A stretch of 64,000 nucleotides of DNA from Fonsecaea monophora (taxonomy: Eukaryota > Ascomycota > Eurotiomycetes > Chaetothyriales > Herpotrichiellaceae), in assembly GCF_001642475.1 (NCBI RefSeq), contig NW_019173977.1:182644-246643 (forward strand), written 5' to 3'. Shown in pieces: positions 22,619-33,830 of the stretch (position 1 is the first letter of the stretch; every line of letters begins with the position of its first letter). The notes under the pieces were generated by a model that was not told the DNA's origin, made no database searches, and saw nothing but the letters and a program-made list of their open reading frames with translations. The position numbers and the translations under genes are program-made.

Positions 22619-25235
22619 ATGACGGGAACACTGTGGTATACTCTGGGGATTTCGGCCTTTGTGGCCATCGGCACGTTTGTGTTTGTATGTCACCTGCGTA
22701 CGTGGACGGGGATCGATCGATCATGGCTGACTGTTGGGCGTGGGTAGGGTTTTGATACTGGCATTGCTACAACGAGTGAGTGGATATGCTGTGGTATATC
22801 GAATACGTGCAAAGATGCTGATATGGAGTCTTCAGCAATCGCACACCAAAGCTGGATTGACTATATGGACCATCCGTCCAAGGGTTTGACTGGAGCTGTA
22901 CGTTAACACCCTTGTGGGCTACTCTCTTACGACTGAGCTTCTAAAACCCGACAGGTTGTTTCTGTCTATATCGCCGGCGAGGCGGGCGGAGCTTTGACAC
23001 AAACCTTTATTGGCGATGCACTCGGTCGAATCCGCTTTCTGCAGTTGATGTCGGTGATTGTTACCATCGGTACTGTGATCCAAACTGCTTCTGTCAACAT
23101 TGGAATGTTCCTAGCTGGTCGCGTCTTAGCGGGATATGCTGTCGGGTGAGTGTCAAGACTCCAGACCTATATCCTTGACTTATATTCTCGTCCCCATCAC
23201 CCGTTGTTCAGGACGACAACTGATTCTCTCGTCACTAAAGAGGAATGGTCGCCACGGTCCCCATCTATCTCTCTGAAATTGCAGCCCCCAACGTCCGTGG
23301 TCTCATTGGAGGCATCTCAGGGTGTGGGATATCCCTTGGTACGATGGCCTCCAACTGGGTCGGATTCGCATGCAGCTATGCTCCGTACGGCCCCGTGCAA
23401 TGGCGCCTCCCACTGGGTATCCAGATTCCCTTTGGCATTCTATTGTTCGCAGGTCTAGCGACCTTCATGCCCAACTCTCCTCGCCAATTGATCCGGAACG
23501 GCAAAATCGACGAAGCACGTCGCGAGTTCATGAGGATCAGGAAAGACCTGACCAACCACGAGGTGCACGAGGAGTTTGTGCTCATGAGGCGCCAGATTGA
23601 GTTTGAACAGCAGAGAGAGGTCAAGAGTCTGCGCGAGGTGTTTAAGCTCTTCAGGCACAGAGCACTCACGTATGTGTGATTCTTCTCGTGCCGTGGTGCC
23701 GACGCATTGAGAATGAGGCTGACAGGTGCATAAAGATCAATTGCGGTACAGACCATGACAAGTCTGACTGGTGTCAATGTCATTCAGGTATGTTTCCCCT
23801 CTCGCAGTCGCACGCCCAACACCCAAAGGTATCGCTAAGCTAACCCTTGCCTGTGGACAGTACTACCAAAGTAAGGCATATCTGCTTCTTAATCCCGGTT
23901 CCCTCTGTTGTTCGACACGTACAAGATATAGAGGGCCACCCAACTGCATTTAGCTGACAGTACCTCTCACTAGCAATCCTGTTCAAATCGCTCGGGATCA
24001 ACAGCCATATGATCTTGGCCCTGGCGTCCATTTATGGCACGCTCGCCTTCACCTCGAATGTCCTTACCACGGTTTTTATGAATGATCAATGGGGTCGCCG
24101 AAAGTGAGTCTCCAGCCGTACTTGGTCCATTGTTTCTATTTCATATCTACTGCTTTGCTTCCAAAGCGTAGAGGAATGCTATTATTATCTTGTCTTTCCA
24201 TTTCATCGTCATACGATGGTCTAATCTATTCTCCTCGCAAAGGATGATCCTCGCCGGACTGTCCAGCATAGTAGTGATCGAGATATACGCCGCCGTCATG
24301 CAGCGCGAGTTTCAAAACACAGACAACAAGGTCGGCAAGGGATTCGCCGTTCTGGGCATCTACTTGTTCGTGGTGTCTTACTGTGAGTTGCTTCTGCACC
24401 CTCCACCTACAGACGCTCCTCTAAGCTGCCTTGTTGGCACCATCGCCTTCCTCCAACACTCTTCGTCAATTCCCTACCTCTTTTCTCACATCATTGACAC
24501 ACATGCAGATGGCTTCATCAATTCTGTGACGTGGCTGTACGGCGCCGAGGTGCTTCCTGTCAACCTGCGGTCGAAAGTCATGGGTCTGGCGGCGGCGTCC
24601 CATTTTATCGTCAATGTCGGGAGTGAGTACCATCTTCCCCCGTTTCTTAACATATATGTTTCTACTTACTCTCCCTGCGCCACGAGCTAATCACGTTTTA
24701 ATCAAAATCTCTACAGTAACCGAGGCTGGACCTTCTGCTTTTGCCAATATCAAAGAGGTGAGTCGCCTACTTGGTCTCGAGGGATCTGTCCCTTCTCTTC
24801 GGGGAGCCACGTCCTTTCTCTCCCTGGGCCCCCTTTTTGTACGCGAAGCTAACCATTTTCCGCTTGTCGGGGCTAGAACTACTACTACGTCTTCGTCGGA
24901 TGCTCTTTTTTCTTCCTCATCGTGGCATATTTCTACTTCCCGTAAGTCCGACCCTTCCATGCGCGCGGGGGGACTTTGAAAGATGAAACCCGAGAACCCT
25001 CTCTTCCGGGCTCTCTCTCAGTCCCCCGTCTGCCTACCTAGGATGGTCGCTGATTCGAACTTCTGTCCCCGCCAGAGAAACAAAGAAGAAGACGCTCGAA
25101 GAGATTGCCGCCGCCTTTGGTGATAAGGTCGTCCTGCTCACCGAGAACGATCTCGCGGTTGAGACTGCGGTCATGGAGGACAAGGGCGTTGCTATACAAG
25201 TGGAGAGTGCCTCGACGGCGACGGCTAAGGTCTAG
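22619..25235 (+). CDS. MFS sugar transporter, 13 exons
   Basis: Exons 22619-22684, 22748-22775, 22836-22897, 22955-23145, 23241-23669, 23736-23787, 23861-23870, 23974-24103, 24243-24382, 24509-24622, 24717-24757, 24877-24941 and 25076-25235 give 495 residues with consistent phase. Signatures: FGFDTGIA in TM1 (across the first junction), GRVLAGYAVGGMVATVPIYL, PNSPRQLIRNGKIDEAR, SLTGVNVIQYYQ across the 10-nt exon, NDQWGRRK, GAEVLPVNLRSK and the closing FPETKKKTLEEIAAAFGD. This is the sugar-porter family with 12 expected TM segments. It should be a plasma-membrane hexose or polyol proton symporter. The intron count is high for this family, and no long open frame covers the gene, so automatic gene finders may miss parts of it. 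Confidence 0.88.
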
Positions 25236-25655
25236 GAACCATCTTCGGCTCGCTTGGACAGGGATATAGTCGTTGGTTCCTACGGCGGAAGGGAGAAAGC
25301 ATTGGTGGTCTGGCACCGTGAGTGCTGGTCAGTCACGTATGATGTGTCTGTCTGTGGTGGGGGTCACTTGCGAGGTGTGAGGTGTGCCAGGGCTGGAGTG
25401 AGAGGGCACAAGTACACTAAAGAGTGTATGCTATGGTACTTGTCGGGATTGCACTTGTTCTTCATGTATTCAATCTCGTCCACCGTTGCACGATTTGAGC
25501 AACACCCGTACCTCTCCCACGGAGTGATGGTTGTCCAGATGTGGCTAGTGAATTCTCTTACCAGCCGTCGCCCCACACTCTGAACCCGCTAGACGCCACT
25601 CCAAAGTCTAGTGCCCTAGGACTACCTCGTACAGTCCTACTATACTCGCAGCTCG

Positions 25656-25673
25656 GTACTCGGTACCGAGTAC
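25656..25673. repeat. 18-bp perfect palindrome
   Basis: The sequence GTACTCGGTACCGAGTAC equals its own reverse complement (9-base arms, no loop). It lies about 420 bases past the sugar-transporter stop. It could form a cruciform or be a dimeric protein site; function unknown. Confidence 0.8.
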
Positions 25674-26087
25674 ATACTCCTGCTTGTATAGTGCACAGGT
25701 ACTGTCCTCTTCTCAGTACCATTCCAGAACCCCAGTTTTCGAGATGTACTTCCCACCTCTCACTAAAATACATTTCATTACGTTTACATTGCATTACTTA
25801 TAGCTCCAATAGCGGCATCTCTTCGACCCTGTGAGTGAGTGGTGTAGTGTAGTGTAGAGAGTAATGAGTGCCCAACTAGAGGAAATATGATGGAGTCAAT
25901 AAGAAAAAAAAAAGCCTCGGCCAGTCCAGTCTCCATGTTGCATGTGTACGAGGCATGGCTCTGGCCGTTCGCACGCCGGCAAAAAGGGGATGGCGTAAAA
26001 GGTATCGAGATAGGCTACAAAAAGCCGAAACGTTGGTCTTTGTTCGTATTTCGTTTTTGAACGGAACATCTGATTCAGCAGCGTGGA

Positions 26088-26106
26088 GGGGGGGGGGGGG
26101 GGGGGG
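26088..26106. repeat. poly-G homopolymer (19 G)
   Basis: Uninterrupted guanine run in the intergenic space. Its length may be unreliable in the assembly. Confidence 0.85.
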
Positions 26107-26317
26107 AGGATCTCATTGTCATGCGGGCGGAGCATTCATTCCTCGCACAACACCCCGATAGAAATACTACTTATGAGCCATCCAGGGGTTCTATCGCTTG
26201 ACTTGGGGCGATCGGTCACAGTCCTCAGACCACATGGCACAAGCCACAACACCACCACCACCACTACATCCTCCTCTCCTCTTCTTCCCGGCTTTCCCTT
26301 CCATCGAGACCTAAGAT

Positions 26318-27608
26318 CTACTGCCCCACCCTGTTCGGTATCCCCGTCATCTGCTCGGCCAACACGTCCGCCGGCAATGCGGGCCTGTCCGCAACCGATT
26401 TCCCCGCCGTGGTGCCCGCGTCGACAGGCATGATCAGGCCGGTGATCCATCGGGCTTCCTTGCTGCAGAGGAAGAGGATTGCTGGAGAGTGAGAGCGAGT
26501 GACGACGGTCAGCGCCGCTGGCATTGGTATAGATATCAGGCAGGCTCAGACGGCCCCTCCTAACGGAGGAGAACAGAAGAGAGGGAACAGGAAGGAGGAG
26601 AGAGAAGAGAGGATATTTACCGTATCCCACGTCCCAGCCCGTGCCTTCTTGCTTCAACATGTTCTGGTTGATCCGTGCTTGTCTCATGTCGTCCGAGATG
26701 CCGCGGCTTCTTACCATCTGTCATTATCGGTGAAAATGGGGATGAAGTGTCAGTAATTGTGGCCAAAAGTGGAAAGTGAAATCTGACAAAATGCAATTGT
26801 CTTGTAATGTCGAAAAAAATCATTCTGGGAACAAAAACCGGAGGGTGTGATTGTACAAGATACAAACGCAAAGACTTGCACGAGGCCTGAAAGGGACTCA
26901 CCGGAGTAAACACCATGCCGGGACACACGCAGTTGACCCTGATATTCTCGGTGCCATGCTGCGCGGCCATGGCCCGTGTCATCTGAACAATTGCGCCCTT
27001 GGTCGTAGGATACGACAGGCCGGGGTTGCCGCCGAGCAGGCCCGACACCGAGGAGACGTTGACGATGGCACCACGGCCGGCCTTGCGCATCTCAGGGACC
27101 ACGTGCCGCGCCATCAGGACCATGCTCGTGACGTTGATGCGCATGTCGCGGTCCCAGGCCGCAAGATCTAGTGCGGTAGCGTCCCCCATGGCGCCGCCCA
27201 CGCCCACGACGTTGACCAGGATGGTCACCGTGCCGAAGAGCTCGACCGTCTTGGCCACGGCGTCCTTGCACGACGACTCGTCTGTGACGTCGGCGCGGAT
27301 CACCGTGGAGATGCCGCCCTCGGCGTCAATCATGCGTTTGGTCTCCTCGGCCCACGAGACGTTGATGTCCAGGAGGGCGACTTTGGCGCCTTGCCGCGCG
27401 AGAAGAATGGCCGTCGCGCGTCCAATGCCGATTTCGCCTGTATACAAGTAGATCTTCAGTTTAGGAGGAGACTGTCGCTGGTAGTGATGGTGATGAAGAG
27501 AGACATGGGTTGGCCAAGTGGCTTACCAGCCATACGGGATCCTGCGCCAGAGACAATAGCGACCTCGCCGTCGAACCGGAAGGGCTGGTGGGGTATGTTG
27601 GAAGCCAT
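26318..27608 (-). CDS. short-chain dehydrogenase/reductase
   Basis: Four exons, 27527-27608, 26902-27437, 26621-26717 and 26318-26481, giving 292 residues. The classical SDR layout is complete: a Rossmann start VAIVSGAG followed, after the first junction, by GIGRATA; LLDINVS with an acidic residue ending beta-2, which favours NAD over NADP; VNVVGVGG in the NNAG position; NVSSVSG with the catalytic Ser; and YPTTK with the Tyr/Lys pair. The C-terminal part (CSKEARWITGLIMPVDAG) is the usual SDR ending. It is divergent from a dienelactone hydrolase-family gene, sharing about 500 bases of upstream DNA. The substrate is unknown; an alcohol or keto compound is expected. Confidence 0.88.
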
Positions 27609-28106
27609 TATGTCTCCTGATCAGTTACCCGGCACAGATCGATGGTACAACTAATATTCAGTGAGTTGGGTTAATACTCGCACGCCAAAGCCGTTAAACC
27701 CTTCTCTCTACCTGCTCAGGTCTTACCGTCGCTTGTAAAGCTTTCGATGCCCATCTGAGCACTTGAATGGGCGTTATATGTGGCCCTCAAGCCTCACAAT
27801 TGACTGCGGCCGATGCCCGCTTGCGGGGGGCACCACTGGCAACATGCTTGTAGGAGGTACTTTTGATGCCGTTGTTGTGCCTGTGATTGGATCGCCGGCT
27901 CGTTGGCCGTCTTGGAGAAGAATGTACAGTTGGAGAAGAATCTGAGGTGGACATCCGACGCTGGAAAGAGGCCTCGGAAGAATTGCGTGATCGCGCCATC
28001 ACATAAGATCAAGAGACAACATTCTCAAAGTGAAGAGATATCGCTCGAGACAGTACCATCCCAGACAGCGAGCCAGCAAATCTTGGACTCCAGACTTACA
28101 GTGCTC
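27609..28106. promoter_or_regulatory. divergent promoter of SDR and DLH genes
   Basis: About 500 bases between divergent starts. One CCTCGG hexamer lies at 27972-27977; a single copy is not significant by itself. No other regulatory site is supported. Confidence 0.4.
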
Positions 28107-29140
28107 ATGGCGGACAAACAAGGCTTTCTCGCAAAGCCGTCAGGCGAGTGCTGCTTGAAGGGCTCGCTCCACGAGGGGGAACCCAGAGGCCGCATTGAGA
28201 CAGTCGGGGGCGTCGAGACGTACATTTCGACTCCTCAGGGCAAGAATAACGGCAACATCGTGCTTTACTTCCCTGATGTTTGGGGCTTCTTCAACAACGG
28301 GTTTCTAGTCATGGACGCCTTTGCCGATGCTGGCTACACGTGTTTCGGACTGGATTACTTCAAAGGAGTCGGTTCACCCTTGATCCCATGGAACGACGAC
28401 CTCGATGGCTGACCAGAGTGCGCAGGACCCGGTGTGGAAACATCGCAAGGGCCGCGATGACCCTGCTCCGGGGTTTGATTTTGAGGCGTGGAAGCAGAAG
28501 TACACCGTATTCGCCAACGAAGTGACCCCGGGTTGGGTCGAGGCTGTCAAAGCCCAGTTTGGATCACCAACGACCAAATTTGCATGTGTCGGGTATGTCT
28601 TGCTTTGATAGGTGTGAGCTTCGTTCGACCTGGTCCTGGTCCTGACCATCGTGCGTGCCAGATACTGCTTTGGAGCCCCATATGTCTGCAACGAGTTAGC
28701 CAGAGACATTTGCACCGCAGGCGCATTCGCCCATCCGGCCTTCTTGAAGGAGACACATTTCCGACAGTTGAAAAGTAAGAGAACTTGAGAGCCAGTTGTC
28801 GCGATATCCCGACTAACAAGCCCCCTCAAGAACCTCTGTTTTTGTCTTGCGCCGAAACCGACCACACCTTTGGGACCGACGCGCGCAACGAAGCCATCAA
28901 GATCCTCCAGGAGGACAAGAAGCCGTACAATCTGCAGCTCTTGTCTGGAGTGGAACATGGGTTTGCGCTTCGTTGTAACCTGGACAACCCCTATGAACGT
29001 AAGTCGGCCATTTGATTCTCAGCGATACGATATTGGACCTTGAGAATTTGATGTAACTGACAAGCCAACCGACAGGGTATGCTAAGGAGGAGAGTTTGAG
29101 GGCCATCGTCGAGTGGTTCAACTTCTGGCTGTCACAGTAA
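28107..29140 (+). CDS. dienelactone hydrolase family protein
   Basis: Five exons, 28107-28367, 28426-28592, 28662-28774, 28831-28998 and 29076-29140, giving 257 residues. Alpha/beta hydrolase of the DLH family: the nucleophile Cys sits in GYCFGAPYV (about residue 145), Asp in AETDHTFG and His in GVEHGFALR, the Cys-His-Asp triad of the family. The first donor is GTCGGT, a weak consensus, but this splice restores LDYFKGDPVWKHR, which is contiguous in relatives. The start MADKQGFLAKPSGECC is usual for fungal members. Likely reaction: hydrolysis of a small ester or lactone. The divergent SDR could act on the same compound. The true substrate cannot be read from sequence. Confidence 0.87.
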
Positions 29141-30675
29141 GACCAGTTCGTGATGGAATTTGTCCACAGCAAGGAGCAGACTGTTGTGGATGGTGACCGT
29201 GCCTGTATCAGGTCTATCGACATAACAACCTGCCTTTTCAGGAGCGAGTGTTCGCTCTGTATGGTCTTGCCACTTCATGTTACACCTCGAGTTTCTTTCC
29301 TGTTCCAAGAACCCATATTTCTCGTGACACAAACTGAAAAGGCCATTGACATGCAGAGGTCGTTGATGGGTTTGTTGATCGTCGACTCGCATCAGCTGGC
29401 GAAGTGATAAAAATATCTCGAATCTGCCAGGACTCGACCTGTGAAAGCTCGAAGCACCGAGCCACCACTGACAAATGAAGGATCTGCACACTTTGATCGC
29501 TCTTCTTCGTACCTATCAGCACTTGCCGGCATTCGGTGAGTATTTAATCCTCTGCTAACCCTGCATGATACAGGACATGGACTTCGCGTGGTGGGCCTGT
29601 TGCTATCCATATGGGTCAAAGCTTATCTTGCCGCCCCGCTGCCGCGGCCCGCAGCTGCATTTGCAGACTCGTCATTCTTTTCGGCATGACATGGCTTCGT
29701 GGACTTGAGTGCTCGTGTGCATAGCTGTATCAAGCTCGGACGCCTTGCAAAGAAGCCAAAGCGCCCTCAGCTGGTCCGTTACCAAGAACCTGATGCTCCT
29801 GGGAGAATGACCACAGGGCACTTGCTCTGATCGTCAGGGGCCGCACAGCATTCTGAGTTCCTTCCAGAACCAGTGGAGATGTGAACGAGGGGCATTGACT
29901 CAGAACCACCGGGTTGGTTCGCCTATTCACGAGTCTTGAGAGCAGCTTTCAGCTGTCTAGAGCAGGGTCCCAGCTCAGGTCCCTTGCTTGTATGGACCGG
30001 ATATCTTTGAGTCCGAGTTGGTAGACTTTTTCCCCTTTCCCTTGCAGTCACAAGGCACAAGGCACATATAATGGGGCTGTGATAGGCTGTGGACCCGCGC
30101 CAATGGGAACCCCGGAATCTCCGGCCCCTGAGTGCCAAGCCTTTCCTGAGACCCCCTGAATGTTCCACCTTTTCTCGCTCTCTTGGGTCCCCCCAGCTTT
30201 CGGAATCGTTTCAACCCCCCAAAATATCTCATAGAACCACACGAATATCAAGGTTTCGGTAACCCCATGCATACGCTCCCAAGACCTTCCAAGCCTTATC
30301 CAAAACACTCCTTGGGCGGCTTGCAAACCAACGCAGGGGATAAAAGACTTTTTGCCAACACCTGCAAACATGGCATTGCTGCCCATTTACTGGTCCTGGG
30401 ACAGTGGTGATCACTGAGGCTGAAGCACCACATGTTGCAGACTCCTGCCGGCTGATGGTATTCCAGCTGCATACTTTTTGAACAGGCCTTGCATGGGCTG
30501 GCGGTTTCTTTCATGGTCGAAAGTATGCGGGATATAAAGGACTCGACTCTTCTCTCGGCGGTGTGTAAGAGTTTTCGTCGCATCGCCCATCCTCGAGACC
30601 ACCATATATTTGCACGTGCCTTTTAAAACTGTGTCTAGTTCAGCCTGATCCATCCTCTATCGTACCCTCACAAAC
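29141..30675. other. intergenic region upstream of the Ato-like gene
   Basis: About 1.5 kb with no recognisable gene. A GATATAAAG stretch near 30531 is a possible TATA element for the following gene, about 145 bases before its start codon. Open frames up to about 120 codons overlap on both strands and lack conserved content. Confidence 0.45.
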
Positions 30676-31748
30676 ATGGCATCTGCACCCTTTGAGATCA
30701 AAGGCCCTCTGCCTGCCCCTCACTCGAACTACTACCGGCCACCCACACCGCCGGGACTGTCGTACTCGCAGTCCTTCGAGGCGCCGTTCTACATGGACGA
30801 GAAGACCAAATACATCCACCCTCCGACGTCGCAGCCACAACAACAGGCACCTCCTCCGTCGTTCAATGATGCGACCATGGTGTCGATCCCCGCCGACATG
30901 TTTGACCGGATGTTCTTGCAGGTCCAGAACCAGGACCCGGCCACGGGTGGGAGAAGCGCGAAGCAGACGTTCGCCAACCCGACTCCTCTGTCCATTGTTG
31001 GGTTTTTGCTCTGTCTGAGCCCCCTGAGCTGTGACTTGATGGGCTGGCGAGGGGCAGGTGGCAATGGGGCCGCGTCGGTGTAAGTATATACCTATCACTC
31101 CCCGCTTCCTTTCTCTTTCCCTTTCCCTTTCCCATTTCCCCCCCAACTTCCCTCTTTCACTACAACCGAGACAAGAACAAAGGGACAAAGAGTCTGACAG
31201 ATTTCCGGTACAGCGGAGCCTACTTCTTCATCGGCGGCGTGCTGATGCTTCTGGGCGGCTTCCTCGAATGGGTCGCGGGCAACACGTTCCCGTTCGTCGT
31301 CTTCGCCTCGTTCGGCGGCTTCTGGTTCTCGTACGGCGCGACGCTCCTGCCCTTCTTCAACGCCTTTGGCGCCTACTCGCCCGACCCGGAGGACCTCACG
31401 GCGGGGCTGGCGAGCAAGGGCTTCAACGCCTCGTTCGGCTTCTTCATGATCTTCATGGCCGTGCTGTGCCTGATCTACCTGGTCTGCGCGCTGCGCACGA
31501 ACCTGGTCTTCGTCGTCATCTTCGCCGGCCTCTTCTGGGGTTTCACCCTGTTGACCACGACATTCTGGCTGCTCGCCGACGGCGGCGCCGGCGCCGGCAC
31601 CACCCTGTACATCGCCGGCGCGAGCTTGGGCGTCAGCTGCATCGCCGGCTGGTATCTGCTGCTGGCGCTGCTGCTGGCCGCGGTCGAGTTCCCCATCACT
31701 CTCCCGCTGGTCGATTTGAGCGGCTGGCTTCGGTGGAGGAGGTCCTAG
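30676..31748 (+). CDS. GPR1/FUN34/YaaH (Ato) family membrane protein
   Basis: Two exons, 30676-31079 and 31214-31748, giving 312 residues. After a Pro/Gln-rich cytosolic N-terminus of about 105 residues comes FANPTPLSIVGF, the family's NPxPLGL-like signature, followed by six hydrophobic segments (GAYFFIGGVLMLLGG, FPFVVFASFGGFWFSYG and so on). The family includes Ato/Ady2 acetate and ammonium exporters and Gpr1 of Yarrowia. The intron (134 nt, GTAAGT to TACAG) joins AASV to GAYFFIGG. The first exon would otherwise end one codon past the donor. Acetate, another short carboxylate or ammonium is the likely substrate. The N-terminal extension is longer than in yeast Ato proteins. Confidence 0.88.
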
Positions 31749-31764
31749 GGAGTGACAGAGAGGT

Positions 31765-31795
31765 ACACACACATACACACAAACAAACACACACA
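31765..31795. repeat. CA-rich microsatellite
   Basis: Imperfect (CA)n tract interrupted by ATA and AAACAAA, just after the Ato-family stop codon and probably in its 3' UTR. Confidence 0.7.
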
Positions 31796-32368
31796 TGTAT
31801 ACCCCTTGACGGGTCGTTTTGAGGCCAGAGAGAGACGGTCTCGATACTGTGGCTGATGAAGAAGCAAAAAAGAAAGTTCCCTTGTTCGGCTACAGGTGTA
31901 CGATGAATACGCATTTTTTTTTCTTTCCAGGTTCACCAGCCATGTTCTGATCCTACGGTGTTTTGTTTCCATGTCCGGGCTCACTAGTAATGTTCCGAGC
32001 TTCTGGATTTGCTTTCTCCTCGTCTTGCCCACGATGCCACGCCTGCTCCACGTTGTCTGGGGTTGCCCCTGATCTTCAGGACGGTTACGAGTACGAATAG
32101 GTACGTCTACTGTAGCCGTGTGATCGACCTGATTGGATTGCTTCGCTTTCGGCGGATGCTAAGCATAGTGATTGTGGGGACACTGAAGTGCTGATCCCAC
32201 CCATTTAAAAAACACTCTTATCCCTTCTCCAGTAAAGGATAACTGAAAAACCCCCCTCCCTATATGTAGTCCTCCAGTTCACCACGCTGTGGTTACTACG
32301 ACTTGTGAGAGAATGGCAATGGCAGTCGAATGTATACAGTTTGCCACTAGGCGGACAGTCGTGACCGT

Positions 32369-33830
32369 TCAAATATTCCCCAGCTGAGTGATGACGGCCA
32401 AAAGTGCAAAGATCACTGTTTATTCAAAGGTCAGTCTTTTTCGCTCTCCTTTTCCAAGACAAGGTTTCTGCTGGGAGAGGAACCAACTTACAGGCCGACG
32501 TTGTGATGATATACGTGGCGATGACCCACGCGGCCTCCGCAACCGCGACGTCGTCGACCTCGCCGTGGTCCGAGTACATGTACGAGAAGCCGATGGCCAG
32601 GCTCAGCAGGATGGGCACGACGCCCCAAAAGACGACTTTGACGACGGACCAGCGCAGGCGCAGCTCGAGGGTCAGTGTGCCCAGCTCCGGGTTCTTGGAG
32701 CCGTTGTTGAAATGCTGGTGGATCCAGAGCAGCCAGCGGCCCTCGTAGTCGAGCTTGTGGGTGTTGTAGTTGCGCCAGAGCTCGGCCAGCGCGCTCTCAG
32801 TCTCGCTATCCAGTTCCGCCTCGCGGTGGTAGCCCTTACGCGGGTCGCACTGGTAGATGCCGAAGCCCGAGACTTCTTTCAAGGAAAGCGCCCTCCGGAT
32901 AGGGTTCCGCAGGTACCTGTGCGCCTTGCGGATCTGCTGGAACAGCCCGTCGATCTCCATCACTCTCCGGAGGGTCTCCTTGGGCGCGATCTCGTCGCCC
33001 ATGATGCCTACGACGATGTAGTAGTAGTCGAGGTGCCACGGGTGCGCGATGCGCGGGATCGTCTGTCTGGGTTCTCGCTTGGGATTTTGCCCTTCGACCG
33101 CCGCCGTGGTGCTGCTGCGGTCTTCTTGGTCCGCCGCGTCCTGCGCCTCTTCGTCAGGCGATTCTGGCTGCCTGTTCCCAGAGAGCCCGAATCGCTGCCG
33201 CGCCTGGGGCAGTCTGTCGCGGACCCAGCTCGTTTCCGACTTTCCCCATCCCTAAATGTGATGGAACCAGGTCCATACGTCAGCAATCCCAACATACACT
33301 GCGAGAGTTGTCCACGGAGGGGGGGGAGGAGGATTCCAGATACTCACCACACGAACATTGTGCATAGCGGCATCAATGCCGGTCGCCGATGTCTTGTAGC
33401 TGACAGCACTGGTCAAGCTGAACCCGAAAAGGCGGAACGTGGATCGGTAAGAGTAGGAGCGGCGCATGGATCTCGCGCAGTCGGGCAGGTCTTTCTCCTC
33501 GTTGCGGTTCCATGCGAACCACGACAGCGCCGTGGAGCTGAAACCCTCATACTTGACCTTGGGCGGTCTCATCACCACCGGTGGCGGCTCCAGCTTGATC
33601 GATCTGGATGACTTGGATGTTTGCGGACTCAATGTGCTGCCAAGGTACTCGGATGTACCCTTGAGGTCCTGAATCAGAGGCGGCTCATTGAGGGACTCTG
33701 GTTCATCCGGCTCCTCGTTGGACGGGGCAAAGCGCACAGTGGCGGGAGCAGCAGCAGCGCTGGAGCCTTCGGGCTGCTCATTCTGTTGGGATCTGGGTAT
33801 GCCAGAGGAGTCCTCTATGATTTCAGCCAT
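32369..33830 (-). CDS. hypothetical two-TM protein
   Basis: Three exons, 33348-33830, 32492-33251 and 32369-32415, giving 429 residues. The N-terminal 100 residues are disordered (Glu/Pro/Ser/Ala). A soluble region follows with WHLDYYYIVVGIMGDE and LFQQIRKAHRYLRNPIRRAL. The C-terminus has two hydrophobic helices, VVFWGVVPILLSLAIGF and WVIATYIITTSA continuing as LIFALLAVITQLGNI after the last splice. That last 47-nt exon completes the second helix, which supports the join. I do not recognise a named domain. It resembles lineage-restricted ascomycete proteins and may be a membrane-anchored signalling or scaffold protein, but nothing in the sequence proves it. It is divergent from the gene at 35119. 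Confidence 0.72.

Larger units (their letters stand above)
25236..26317. other. convergent intergenic region with palindrome and poly-G
   Basis: About 1.1 kb between two convergent genes. It contains a perfect 18-base palindrome at 25656-25673, a GTGTAGTGTAG-type short repeat near 25839 and a run of 19 G at 26088-26106. No protein-coding signal was recognised. Confidence 0.5.
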
